DNA of 64,000 nt from Parelaphostrongylus tenuis (Eukaryota > Nematoda > Chromadorea > Rhabditida > Metastrongylidae): positions 62,001 through 126,000 of the forward strand of contig JAHQIW010005958.1 in NCBI GenBank assembly GCA_019055375.1, in the 5' to 3' direction. Under the pieces are notes generated by a model. The model searched no databases and was not told where the DNA came from. It was given only the letters and a program-made list of their open reading frames with translations. Positions 46,540-60,500 of this stretch are shown here, piece after piece. The position numbers and the translations under genes are program-made. The number at the start of each line of letters is the position of its first letter. The first letter of the stretch is position 1.

Positions 46540-46880
46540 AAATGGCATTTCTTTACTTTAACTTACTGTGCAAATTCCACTAATTCCTGCAATTCAGCTC
46601 GTTGGATCTCACATCTCCTGAGAGGTTTTTGAATATTCACGTGCGACTTCGGCCTTTGTTTGGGACTTTCTTCCTCATGAATGCGGTAGAACGCTGGTCG
46701 ATACAAGTATTCTTACAATCTTGGAGATAGCCGAGCTAAGGCTTTCTCAAATAATTAATTGTAAGAGCGTGTTACTGGTTGGAATCGAACCAATGCCTTG
46801 TTTATCATATTGTTTCTTGACACACCACATCACTAGTCAATGCGCTACATCGCCTCACATCATCAAGATTTGCAACTTAA
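46540..46880 (-). mobile_element. SINE-like repeat, family F
   Basis: GCGGTAGAACGCTGGTCGAT, ATCTTGGAGATAGCCGAGC and TTACTGGTTGGAATCGAACC match the 50-kb copy. The last string is a reverse-strand B-box, so it is probably a tRNA-derived relative of family E. Confidence 0.5.
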
Positions 46881-46889
46881 TGTTCATAA

Positions 46890-49800
46890 CAAGACCTTCA
46901 ACGCATTGACAAGAAAGTCTCGCTTATAATATCTAAATATTTCTCAAATTTTCGTGTACAGTGTCTTTTCCTGTAGTGCATGCAATTAATCGGTAGTATC
47001 ATGCAGTGCTCCCTTGAGTTTTTTGTTTCTCTTTCTAACGCAGTTAGCCGAAAAAATATCAAGGAGCAAGGTATTGAAAGAATGGTCTTCTTAGAGCCAA
47101 TTAAAGTTTTACATCTACTTTCATAAACCAGCCGATCAGTATACATGAGGTTTTTGTTTTGATTCGCAGCCGGTGTTCACTAACCTTGCACCCTTTCGCG
47201 GTCAGCAAATTGCTGCAAGGATTATCTGTGTAATATAGTATCACTGACACAATAATCGCTAGGCTACCGCAAGCCATTGTTCAAGCTAGATGCATCCTAT
47301 CATGAAGTTCAATGAATGTCTCATCTTACAAAAATTGATCAATATCAAACGCTTCATCCATTGCTCTTTTATTATTGAAAAGGAGATTTTTCGAAAACTG
47401 AAGCTTTCTTCGTTTACGTTGACTCATAACGTGATTAATGTACACAGTACTATGCGCAGCTATGGTAATTACGGCTCTTTTAAACCATTTTCAATTCCCC
47501 TAAACCCTTCTTAGGTCTGTTTTCCATTTTGTGAGTAGAACAATACAGTGATTATCCTACGGAGCTAGCTCACCCTTTAGAAGCTGATTAATGACCACTA
47601 AATCAATACATGTTCCAGTTCGGCGCTGTGACTGGTGAGCATGTTATAGGCTAAACAATGTCTACTCAGAGCTCACAATAAATCAGCGTTTGAGCGAAAA
47701 CGATTTAAGACTTCGCAGAGTTAGAATGGAAACTCAATGAAGACGAAAGAAAACTTTAGGCCAACTGATCTCAAGAAGCGACCTTGAATGATTGCTAGCC
47801 TTAAGTTTTTTCAAGTGCTAACTGATCAAATATAAATTTGAATACCAACAATTAGTATTCTACTAATTTGTATTTTTTTACATTTTAGTAGTATCGCACA
47901 ATCTACGACAACATTTGTTCGAAACAGAAGCTTTGCTTAGTTTTGAAATATTGAGAATTCTCAAATCCTCTATAAAAAGTTTTTGGGTTGGAAATACCTG
48001 AAGCAATTTGTTCATTGTTAAATCTTCGCTATTGGAACAAAAGGGGTTCCGCTACGAATGCGTTTAAAAGAATTTAACAAAATCATGAAGAGCCTCAAGG
48101 TGATGCACCATCACTACGTTCTTTCAATCCGATGCTGCTGTTACATATTGCATCCATACTCCTACCAACTAATAATCGTTTTTATTGAAGCGCTACATTA
48201 ATTCTTCTTCTGTCGCCCTCTCTTTCTCTCATCCCCTCTTTTCTCATTCTCTTTCAGTCTCAACAAATTTCACAGCTTACATTTCACATTGCAAACAAGG
48301 AAACTGAACACTACAAGGTTTTATTCCTTTTTTTTATTTTGAAGCTCATACCTATTATGTTAGTAGATCTAAAGAAAACAATTCATCGTTGACACTAAGT
48401 AATCCGATTTTACGCTGTATTAGAAATAAAGGTTTACAAACACATCTGCTCCCACTAATCATTCGTCATCACATCTATCATTCACAATTCCAATGTAAAT
48501 CAGTCAGCGTCGCGAATTTAGGAAAAAAAATTCTGATTTCGATACAACTGTATTGTCACATGCCCTCCAACGCGTCATTGTGCGATTTCTCTTCATAAAA
48601 TTGATATCTAATGTTCAACTGGGATATATTAAGAATCATCTGAGTCACAAATAGCTGACATGAGTTATTCTATTGTGAGCGTGGTTAATGAACTATGAGA
48701 CATTTGCATTTGTCATGAATTACTCGCATTATCCACTCCAGCGCTGTTACTAGTTTTCTCTCGAATTCTCTTTTCATTTGACTGTCCCATTTATGATTCC
48801 TTATCTGTCTACTTACTTGTTGACTATAGGAGTGAAATGTTTTTCCATAATGATTTGTTTTTTCGGTTTGATGTCGCCTGTCATGGTTATGTTTTGGAAT
48901 GTTCTTTGGCGGGGAGAAGACTTATCATCGTGGTTGAAGCATTAGCTACACTTAATAAGAAAGATTTGAGAGTTTCTTTGAATCCAAGGTGTAAATGTAT
49001 GGAATTCAAGCTTATCAGCTGTCCCATGGTTCCCTTTGGACGGTCACGTATAATCGTTGTTTACACGCCTGCTTTTGGGAAACATTTCTAATCTCAGTCG
49101 TTTTCAGCGTTCATAGAGCACCCATAGTATACATTAGGACGCAATCGTTCTAATCAAAAACAATCCTACTGCGTTCATTTCTGTCACACCTTAAATTTCC
49201 TTTTCTTTATGAGATATTTTTGTTTTTCGGTGATGGTTAGGGCAAAAGATGTATGATGACCTCGGCGGACTTAGATAGTATTAGTTCTGGCTTGCGTGTA
49301 TCACTGCTACTAATTCTCCAGCGATTTCTGCAAATCTCCTGCGTCAGAACTAGTTGGATCTCGTCCAAACTTTGTACTGTCCTTGATATGCACAATCTCC
49401 ACGATTTTCAAGCAAGCTGTGAAGAGTTTGAAGAATACGTGAGCTATGAAAAGAAAGACAAGGAGGTACAGGCTTTATCACTTCCACACACAGCCAGCCA
49501 TTTGACAAAATTCATCTCTTCTTCATTCACCGAACTGACAGCGCAGTATTACATGTTTGGAAGTAACAAGATGTTTCTCTATACCGGCTCTCTTCTAATT
49601 CCCTTTGACATTTGCTTTACAATTTCTTTATCACTATGAATTCTTCTTCAACAAGCTTTTGCAGCATTATTTCAGGCTATCAGATCTAAGCAATGTGATA
49701 AAGTTGCAATTTTCCTTCCTTTTCTCTCACTAGTAGAGATTCCTAATAAACTTCCCGATTGAACGACTTAATTGTATGCAACAGTTTAGCTATTCTTCGA

Positions 49801-50030
49801 CAAGAAGCAGGTCTCCCACAGTTAAATTGAGAGACAAGTAATACTGCGAAGTGATTAGCTCTATCCTGCTCGCATTAGTGCAATCTTCCGTAAAGAACAG
49901 TATGAATGGCAGTTTTTTTTACAAAGCCCTCCATCACAATTTCTGTGTAGATCCCATCACTTCTTACATTTGATTCGCTCTCTCTCCTTCATCTTTCAAA
50001 AAGCTCTGCGAACATTTTGCACATTGCTTC
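46890..50030. other. Stretch without recognised genes
   Basis: Short frames only, pyrimidine-rich patches around 48.2 kb, and the unassigned 128-codon frame. This could be the distal promoter side of the P450 gene, but I see no defined element. Confidence 0.45.
49253..49639 (+). other. Open frame of 128 codons, unassigned
   Basis: Longest open frame in the 47-51 kb interval: a mixed hydrophobic start, then DFQASCEEFEEYVSYEKKDK and a hydrophobic C-terminus. No acceptor or family match is convincing; it may be chance. Confidence 0.15.
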
Positions 50031-50270
50031 TATTGCCCTTTGTGGCAATTTTGTCTCGTTTCTTTTAATAGTGTAGAATGCTGATCGAAACGATTCTCTT
50101 GTAATCTTAGAGGTAGCCCAGTTAAGGCTTTCTTAGTTGTTCTACTCCAAGAGTGGGTTGGGGAGGGGATTGAACTAACGCCTCATCTTTCTCCTTTTTC
50201 TTCATACATCGTGTCATTAACCTCCGCTCTATCAATAAGAGCAATCGTGAGCAAAAAATTCAACGACCAC
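50030..50270 (-). mobile_element. SINE-like repeat, family F
   Basis: GTGTAGAATGCTGATCGAAA, AATCTTAGAGGTAGCCCAGT and GGGGATTGAACTAACGCC parallel the 46.7-kb copy. Confidence 0.5.
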
Positions 50271-51028
50271 AAATAAACGTCTTCATCAATCATGAAATAC
50301 CATCACATTTTGTATAGATGGGCATCCATGAGCTCTTTTTTGCGTGCAAAAATCACTTTTTTGGAGTATGGTGCGCAGTTAATCGTAAAACTTGTTCAAA
50401 ATTCATAACTAGCTTGGTGAGTCATTATGATGTTCGATTCCGACGCTCCGACAATTTCTTACCACAAGAGTTATAAGTTTGAGTAAACGATGCTGAGAAA
50501 GGAATCCAAAGTTGGTGTTTTTGGATGCTGGAATCAAGGTGTGATATTGAGGTAAAATGGAATGCTTTAAAGACATGTTGAGAATCTATCATTGCGGCAA
50601 AAAGAATTTGTGGCGCAGCACTGAGTCAGAACAGTTGAACAACATTTCCGCTTGATAATCAGTATCGTGCAGCAGTTATCGTCGTTACTTTATATGTGAA
50701 ATTTTTCGCTAGTTGGCTCATTGAAGATTTTGTAGAGAGTCCATGAATACTAAAAGTGCTGAATATTGGAAAGAATAGGTCACGCATAAAATTGCCAGAT
50801 AAAAGGACTACGTCTTTTTATTGATGTAATCGTGTCATATTTATGAGAGTTCAGCAAATGCGATGTAGAGATACGTTTGGGTGTTTTATTGGAGTAGAGG
50901 TAATTGATGTTGAAGTAGTTTAGAACTGGTTTCACGAGACCGAAGAATAAACAGTGAAACAGCGTGCAGTCAATGTTGGTGACTGTTATCTATCTCACTA
51001 AGCAATCACTTTATAGCGGTTTGTTGTT

Positions 51029-54000
51029 ATGGCGCTATTAGCCTTGATCGTCTTCTTTATTGGCTACGTAGTGTTTGTGTATCGTCGACAAGTTGTCGGA
51101 CTTTGGCGACTCAATCGCCACTGTAGCAAAGCATTCGTGAACGTGCCAGGACCTCCATGTTTACCGATTATCGGAGCTGTTCATCAGTTTAAATGGAACA
51201 ATGTTGGTGAGTAAACCACACCTTTTTTTGTTATTACTGTTTCGATTTCAGTTCGTTCTTCAAGATTAATAAAGCTTTATCTAGAGAGTCGTTCAGATAA
51301 AGGATCCGTATTTTGGTTGTATAATGACTTACATTGTGACGATTTATCAGCCTAGTGATCAACGAGAACTCTTTTTACTCAGTCGCTTTTTGGTGATGGC
51401 ATTATGTTACCCCATAATGTTGAGTGATGTGCAAAAGTTTGACTTCGGGCACGAATCGACCAGCATTTCATCCTTTCCGGGGCGCGTGCTAACCAGTTGC
51501 ACTACCAACGCCTGATTTGCCACCACTTTCTACGGTACAACGAATGAAGGTGTCAATAGCCAACAGTCAGCTGTTTGGCCTGGCAAGTATATCACCATTG
51601 ATCCCAGTTTTTTGGACACTTTACTGATCCGTCTTCACGGTGCTTTTTTCGCTGCGGATAACAGCACTTCTAGCAGTCAATTTGTTTTTCATCTTTTTTC
51701 ATCTTCTTCTCGAATGTCATAGGATGCTAGTTAATGGAATCTATCCACAATCTCGAGGATAGCCTGGTTGTAAAGTTTCATAAGGCTTTATTGCTGAATG
51801 CCGAAGAGGCTTAGGGGTGGGAGATCGGCTCCACGCGCGCCGCGAGGAACATCACAGCCACTCGGTCACGGGGCCCGTTCTCAGTTACGCTGACGGATAT
51901 TAAATGAAAAGAAGGAATGGTGCGGTGTTTAATTGTAAGAAGTGGTTTTTGTTCCCAAAGTGTGGTTTACTGGCTGATTATGGGTGCTGTGTGATGCACG
52001 TTAAGTGCCAATTGAAAGCCATCGTCACGCTTCTTTGGTGAACTGATCGGGTTCTGCTATTTGTGTACTCCGGATTGATGATAATCTGTGTGTTTGAGGC
52101 ACTAGTTAGATGATTCTTTATACGATTGACGAAGGTTTAATAATACAAATAATAGGAATAAAGAAACAACCCGAAATATACAAACATTGTAATACTATTA
52201 TCAGCAAAATAATAAACGGCAATTGATTCGAAGAGTGTTACTTTAACAATACAATATGAAAGATAACAATGAATTCTTCCACACGGAGATGAAGGGTTAT
52301 TTGTGAAACACGATAAGGCGGCTGAGTGTGACATGCTGCTATATTCGTCCCGTTAATGTTTGCACCGAAAACGGTACTCAGTGGTGAGTATATGCATGCC
52401 TTACTAGGATGTGGTTATTAGGACTGGATACCTCGTCTACGGCGGTGGACCAAGCATAGCGCAGTGCAGTATGCTCTGCCGCCATTGTGCATGTTTCCGC
52501 ATCACAATAGAAGCTAGGTGCTGATAGTTAGTGGTGAAGAGTAGAAGATGAGGTGGCCATTCGACAGGGCTGGAGGCGTCGTAGAATGTTTCCCTCCGAC
52601 TTCTCTGATTTATACGGAAAATTTGAACTACCGATAGTGCAACGATTCAGCTCACGCCCCCGGATAGGGTAATCTGGGTTCAAATCCCAGCTAACGCAAA
52701 TGTTTTTGTAAATCACTCTACATTATTGGGTTTAATCAAAGATATTCAGAATATATTTCTTCATGTAAGAAAATTGATGACTACAATTTACTGCTTGATA
52801 AAGAAGTAGCAACGAATTTTGCTACATTGAATACATGTGATCAACAATGATTCTTTTCATTTAACCTCTTTTTAGACATGGTATGAGGTTACAAACATCC
52901 CAGTAATGTTGAATAATATCCAAAACTGGTAAGCCCTGTAAAATTAGCTAGCACGCGCCTCCGAAAAGGGTGAATTTGCGAGTTGAATTCCAGTCTTACG
53001 TCAAAGGTTTGCACATCACTCAACATTAAAAGGTATATTGACCTTATATTCTAGTCCTCCTAAATGCCGATGTAGCATAGTGGTGGGAGGTGTCTTTCAA
53101 TGCACATAAAGCCATTGTCCATTCTCATCCAACTTTGATCTGCCACTTGGTATCAGGCACTTTGAGAAGATGGCAAGATACTTGCTTGATTGCTGAACAA
53201 TCTCTTCCGAGTCAGTATATAGGTCAGATATAATTCAATCATCTCTATGACTCTTAGAGCATCTATGACGGGTTGGAAATGCCGGACGCTTGATTTATTT
53301 TAATTTCATAGTCGTTTTACTTATGTATTCGGTTGTCCAGTCTGCGCGAATTGTACAGATCCTGGCTTTTCTTTACATCCGATTTCTTTCCTCGTAACTA
53401 TCAATTGTTGAAGTCTTCAAACTTGTGCCTGCATTGCACTGCTGTTAAAAGATGTCTGGTCTTTATGAATATCGTTAAGTACTTGCTAGTTGATTCTTTT
53501 TTGAATCATAGGGTAAATAACTCTGCTGAAACATTGGGAGCTTTTATTGGTCGTGCCAATTTGCTTACCTAGGTTCGAAAGTTTAGCTCGGGTGGCTTTG
53601 AGTGTGTCAAAGTCAGGGAGCAAAGGATGAAGCCTCAGCCGATCAATCGTTTGAAGTATGCGCGTGAATTTGCAATTGTCTTCAGTTTCCGGATTTTTTC
53701 CAACCTAAATGCACATCTAGCCTTCATTTACAGACCCCGGAAAGATGGAAGGCTAGGTGAGTTATGGCAAAGGGCTCAACCATATGCCATGTCGGCGGCG
53801 CAGAGCACCTCTAACCATTGTCCCGCACGCGCTCGAATCAGGGACCAGATACATATCATTCAGACGTTCACCTAGCCACTACCTTATTGGCGCCGTCAAT
53901 ACTTCATCGATTATGATTTTTCTTTCGAACTACCGCATTTGTGATGAATGTGGGAAACACATTTGACTTTGGCAAGCTTCTGATTTTAATAAAATTTTAT

Positions 54001-57000
54001 CTATTAGGATATGGCATTCTTGAGCTGTCAGGGCTAATGATATACAGGCGCCTATTTTGTTTCGTCCTAAGAGTCATCAGACCCACCATTCCTCGGTTCA
54101 GCCGGTCCTCTGAGGTTAAATAATCCTCCATAAAGGAATCGAAGGAGAGTAATAATTCACACCTAGTCTATCTATTAGTTTTTTTTTAGTCCCTAATCTC
54201 TTTAAGAGTTCTTCCACACAAATAGTGTGAGATGATTATCTACTCTATCACAAGGACGATTTCCGAGTTTTAGATCAGCCTAAAAATTGAAACAATGAAA
54301 CTTGCAAGCAGATCCTCAGATATTCTGAACATAAGTAGGGTTTCGCATATTGTACTTGTAAAACTTTCAGAATTCGCCTATCAGTTGGAGAAATGGGCTC
54401 GAGAATTTATTATTACTAAAAATAATTATTATGGTTTAGCGAAGGTCTGGGTCGGACCAGTACCGATAGTGTTTTGTGGTACACAAGAATCTATTAGGGT
54501 ACGTCCATTCTTGTCTGAATATACAATGAATCTTTGTCAGACATTTGAAGAAATATCATGTGATTGTTCTAAAGCGATAACTTGACGACTTTAGAACGGA
54601 ATGAATAGCGATAGGCTGCATATACACTTTTTTGAAAACTTTGAAACAGCAAGTCACTCGTTTAGCAATTTTTAACTGCAAATCATCTCGACGTTCTGCA
54701 TTTAGTGGTAGTTAACTTTCATTTATGCGCTGTGATTGTTCACAGCAAAGTTCTCTTTTGAATCAATCCACAAAACTAATAAGGAGCTGGATTTTATTTT
54801 GACCTTTCATATAACTTCGATATCGCTCTCAAGGAAGCACTTCTAAGTTTTGTTTTGTCCTCAGTATTGAGTACTAAGTCTTTGCGTTCTTGATTGAAGT
54901 TCTTTTTCTACATCTCTGAAGAGGTAGACTGCCATTCGGTACATCAAGCACTATGTAAAATGTCGTATTTGAAAGTAATAAGATCAGTTGCTACAATATA
55001 CTATACAGTTTTATATAGTTTCTACAATATACTATATAATATACAATAATATACATTATAATAAAGGTACAATAATGCATAAATACGTTTCTATGCTGTG
55101 AAAATGTCTTTAATTAAGGTTACATTGATTTACAGCCAATTCTTGAAAGCAATACGAATATATCCAAACCGGCGACTCAATACGACATCATATCAAAATG
55201 GATCGGAACCGGGTTGCTGACTAGGTGAGCGCCATTTTCGTCCTATTAATCGTTGTTTTTCTATAGATCAGCCTTACTCATCATTGTATTTACATCGTTC
55301 TCACAAAAAGAAATCACTCGATTTATACGAATTTCACAATATTTTCAATTCGCTTAAATATGACATGTTAGGAACTCATTTTATTTGACCGCCTATTGCG
55401 GTGTTATAATGTTACAATAAGCCCAGTTATGTACAGTGGTGTGCAAAAACGTTTGAGTCAGCCGGGATTCGAACCCAGACCTTACTCTTTCCGGGAGCAT
55501 GTGCTAAACCGTTGCAACACCGACGCTCTTTTGCACTCCACTCTTTCTATGCTACAATGCGTTCGTTACGTGTCAACAGCCAACCGTCCACGGTGTGGCG
55601 GGGCAGTCATTATCGACAGTAAACCCGCAAATGAGCGTCGGTGGTGAAACGGTTTAGCACATGCTCCCGGAAAGAGTACGATCTGGGCTCGGATCTCTGC
55701 TGACGCAAACGTCTTTGCACACCACTCTACATCATTAGGTTTATGACATGTTCATTGTTGATTTCAATTAAAACTCTCCTAGGTTTTCGAATTCTAATGA
55801 CTTATACTTCGCAAGTGTTCTCTTGCAAATAAAAGCCCATTTTTAGATGTAAATTCTTATATAAATTCTTTTTCTCGTGTATTTAGTTTGTGGATGTTTA
55901 AAGGACTGACTCTTGTCAGCATCTATTATGAACTTATTTTTGTCTTGCGAGCTCTCTCCTTAATGGGATGAGCTGGTAAGGCGATTTCAACACTCCCGCG
56001 ACCAGACTTGTTTACAGTTTTGCTGCAACAGAGTAGTCGCTTTTTATTGGACTAAGTGATTGATTTTCTACTTTACGCATTGTAACACCCATAGATGTCA
56101 CACTGGCCACTCCGGCAGTTCTTGTGTAATCTTACTTGCTTCTATTGCAATTTCTGTTTTTCTGAATCAGTTTTTGTGTAAGATCGAAAATTTCTACGCT
56201 CATTTCTTTTAGTATGTTCCATTTTTTCAACACCCTTCTATATTGTTAGCGTATATACAACTTTTAGGTGTGAAGAAAACAAAATATTGTAGAGTGGTGT
56301 GCAAAAACATTTGCGTCCGCTGGGATTCGAACCCATACCTCACTCTTTCCGGAAGCGCATCCTGAACCGTTGCACTACCGACGCCCATTTTGTACATCAA
56401 TCTTTCTACGCTACAACGCGTTATCTGTGAATAGCCAACTGTCTACGGTCTCTATTACGCGTGGCATAGAAAGAGTGATGCGCAAAACGGGCGCTAGTAG
56501 TGCAACAGTTCAGCGCGCTCTCCCGAAAAGAGTGAGGTCTGGAGTTCGAATCCCAGCTGACGCAAATGTTTTGTACACCACACCACAATATTGGGTTTAT
56601 TGTAACATCATACCATCCGCAATACGCAGTCAAATCAAATGAAAATATGTGTAAAGAAAACTACCCTGATTGTTAATAAATATAGAAGAACTTCTTTGAT
56701 AACCACAAATCAACTCTTATAGATGTCATACTGCCGACTCTTGCAAGATTCATTAGACGCCTATACATGTCAATCGATGCGAAAAAAATTAGCGTTTCGA
56801 TCGGTCGGATATTATAGGTGATTTAAGATGGCCTAATGTCCAGAGTTTCAACGACTTACATGACGAATAAAGAAACCTTCAGCAATAGTCGAACTCATTC
56901 ACGCAAAAAGTTTAAAGACTTTCGATATTGGTAGATATGAGGTAGGGAGTCGAATGTAAGAAGTGATCTTAATGTAAATGCAAAAGACAGTGTGAAATTG

Positions 57001-57547
57001 GAAATGAGAAACTAAGCCAACTAAACGACTCCACTGGAGGCGCATTAGACGTAAAGGCATAACGAAGAAAATTCTGAAATAGAAGTTGCTATCTTCGCAA
57101 AGAAATCTAAAACATGAGCGCGTAGATCCCTGAAAGCTTTTGGAAAAAATTCCATGAATCCAAAAATGAGGTGGAAAGCTGGATGTCACACTGTCGGACT
57201 TGCTTTATATGCCTATATCCTGTCTTTTTTTCAAAAAGACTCGTGTTATCTGTGTTTACTGATTTTGTTATGGTGTAACACTGAAGCTTCCAGCTCTACT
57301 AATAATTGTACAGACATTTGTAGCATCAAATGTGTAGTTCTTCTAGTGACGGAGTGGCTACTCATAGTACAGTGCTCGTTTCGTGTGAGTTTATCACGCG
57401 GGGCTTTTTATTGTTGTTTCCAAGTCAAATTCTCGGACATGGATTATCCCTTCTACCTTGAGAGTACTAGTACAATTATAGCAATAAATGACTATATATA
57501 TATATATATATATATTATAATATACGTATATACATGCATATACGAAC

Positions 57548-57582
<35 letters not shown>

Positions 57583-60500
57583 CATATATACAGAGAGAGA
57601 GAGGTGCGAACAGGTAGAAGTAAACACCACGATAACAGTAGCTAAGATATTCCCACCTAGCAAAAGCTTTGGCCACTCAGTTTCATTCGTGATTTTCGAG
57701 ACTTTGATATCAGGGTGAACTAGTGCGGTCAGAAGGTTTCAGAATATTCCGAAACAAGATTACAGTAGACAGGGCAAAATGCAACAAAAGTACAATGCGG
57801 TCGTGTACGAAAATCAAAAGTGCGTCGTGCATAAAAAGAATTATCGAGTTAAACAGAGTATATATGGTAGGGTGTACTAGCGTTTAGAGTGAATATGATC
57901 TCAAGAGGGCTAGACAACAATCGATATTCCATGAAATATGTTTGTTGAAACGTGGAAAGAAGTTGAAGGGTTCTGAGAACATGATTTCCTTTGAAATAGT
58001 GCGAGATTAGAACAAACATTATTGAAATACAAAACGAAAATAATAAAGCGCATAAGAACCTATAACAGACCACATGACATGTTTGGTTTCGAGTAATAAT
58101 TAAGAGGGATAAAGCTCACAATTTTCTTCATGTTCTTTTTACCGCAAAGTTTTGAAGCCCTAACTATGATCCTTGTTCCTTGAAATTCGCTTTGCTTTTG
58201 TTTTCCGTTCTTATTTACTCAACATCAACAAATATTAATGAATTATGATGGGTTGTGAAATATACGAATAAATAATAACTCAATTTATATGCACGAGCGA
58301 TGTGCAAAATGGGCGTCAGTAGTGTAACGGATAGAGCACGCATTCACGAAAAGAGTGAGGTGCGGGTTCTAGTCCCGCCCGACGCGGTTTGCACATCACT
58401 CTACATCAGTGGGTATACATTTGTAACATCATATCACCGCTAGAAGCAGTTAACACAAAGGAATCTTGTTTTGATCTTCAATACCCAATATCTGTCAGCA
58501 TGACTGGGTTCAATATCGAGATCGACTACCCGGGCCAGGCCGTTGACGGCTGGCAGCTGACAGATAGATGCGCTGTAACGCAGAAAGAGCGATGTGCAAA
58601 ATGGGCGTCAGTAGTGTAACGGAAAGAGCACGCATTCCCGGAAAGAGTGAGGTGCGGGTTCTAGTCCCGCCCGACGCGAACGTTTTGCAGATCACTCTAC
58701 ATCAATGGGTATATACTTGTAACTTAATTCATAATTAAATGTGGATGAAAGATATAAATACAACATGACAATATAACAATACGGTGAATTAGTACCAGAC
58801 TGGTCTCACACTTCTTTGGAAGGATAAGCAGCACTGACTCTGTTCAGCGGGAGGCCACCGCGAGTCATTGTGAAGGCCAGATGTGCATTCAATCGCCACA
58901 AACGAAGTTAGAAAATTGAAGATGAATGCATGGCGCATCCTCAGAGATTGGTCAACGTCGAGAGCTTTATCCTTTATCTTTTCATTGGCGTTATAGCCGT
59001 AAGCCAAGCAAGCGACAATCGGCAGTCAATCACTCTGAAAGAACTCGGCGTTGAATGTTTTCACCTTATACAAAGACTAACTTATAGAGCCTTGATTCCC
59101 TATAGGAGGCGAGTAGGTGAATGGCGAGTAGTGCTGATGAGGCTTGCGAGAAAGTCGAAACGTACATTTAGGTCTCGAGGTGCCATAACAGACCTCCGAA
59201 AGGCTTAGAAAATTTTGTCAGATTATATTGAATTTCTAAGCGAGGTCTCAAAATAGTCGATTGGAAGTGTTAGTATATCCGGACTATTTCAAAAGCTGCC
59301 TTACAGAAAAAACGAAGTGCAATGTCATTTTACCTATTTTCTTTTATACGAGCGTTCCAATGTCTAGCAGATATGTTTCTAGCACAAATGAGAAGTGGTT
59401 TCGACGACGGAAAATGCTCACCTCGGCGTTCCATTTCAATGTTCTGCAAGGATATCACGATATCTTCGTCCAACAAGGCGAAGTATGATTTCTCCTTCAA
59501 ATTGGGAGTCTTCAGATCGCATGACTGACTAACTTGTAACCTAGGCATAGTTTCGAATAAATCAGTGGTTTTTCCTGGTAAGAGTTTTCGGGGTTAGTTG
59601 TAACAGTATTAATTAAATAGAATAGTATAGCAATACTTTCCGTTTCGAGTATTTTTGAAACCACGCTCAAATTTCAACATATCTCGTCATATTTATCTGC
59701 GCCAACGTGTCATGTGGTCTGTTGAATGGGCTGATTTATAGAGCTCGATACACGTGTTTCGACCTTGACGGTCTCGTCAGTCGGGTAGTTACCCTTCGTC
59801 TTCGGCCAATCCTCTCGGAACGCTCAAGTCGTCGCTTAGTCTTAGCACAGGGGACTGAGCGACACTGTGTGTTCAGTAATAATTTCCCGTACATAGAGTA
59901 TAAAATGTTCGCCGTCGCCTACTCTTGGTATAAGGGACTGAGCGCCTCAAGAGGATTGCCTAACTATCAAGGGTAACTGCCCAACTGACGAGACCGTCAA
60001 AATCGAAGCACGTGTAGCGGGCTCTATAAGTCAGCCCATTTAACGGACCACATGACATGTTGGCTCAAATAATAATGATGAGTTAATGCATTACATCCAC
60101 GCAAAGACACTGAGAGCTTTCCACATAAATAGTAAAGGCTCAAAAATGAAGCGCAAAGAGGAGTGCCTGGTAATCACGAGTGACCTCGCACAATAGAGCC
60201 GGGATTCGAACAGATCTCACTCTTTCCGGGAGCATGTGCTGAACCGTTGCACCACCGATCGGTCCAGCACACGCTCCCGGAAAGAGTGAGATCTGGGTTG
60301 GAATTACGACGGACGCTAATGTTTTGCACACCACTCTACATTACTGGGTAAACTGACATTGACTGACATTAACCTTTGACACTTTATTGATCCATCTTCA
60401 CAGTTATTTTTCTTAACTGTGCGGATCTGATCCGTTTTCACAGTCTTTTTTTTCTCACTGTGCGCATCCCAAGACTTCCAGCATTCAACCCGTCTACTCT

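Noticed and set aside
56370..56642. A 90-codon frame across 56.5 kb
   Set aside because: It runs through both arms of a tRNA-like inverted dimer; its Arg/Cys pattern comes from the repeat.
57154..57645. A 163-codon frame on the + strand
   Set aside because: The second half is encoded by AT microsatellites (YIYIY runs), and the first half has no recognisable motif. It is inside P450 intron 3.
58280..58720. Functional tRNA genes
   Set aside because: A- and B-boxes are good, but many near copies with varied stems and a shared non-tRNA tail indicate a repeat family.
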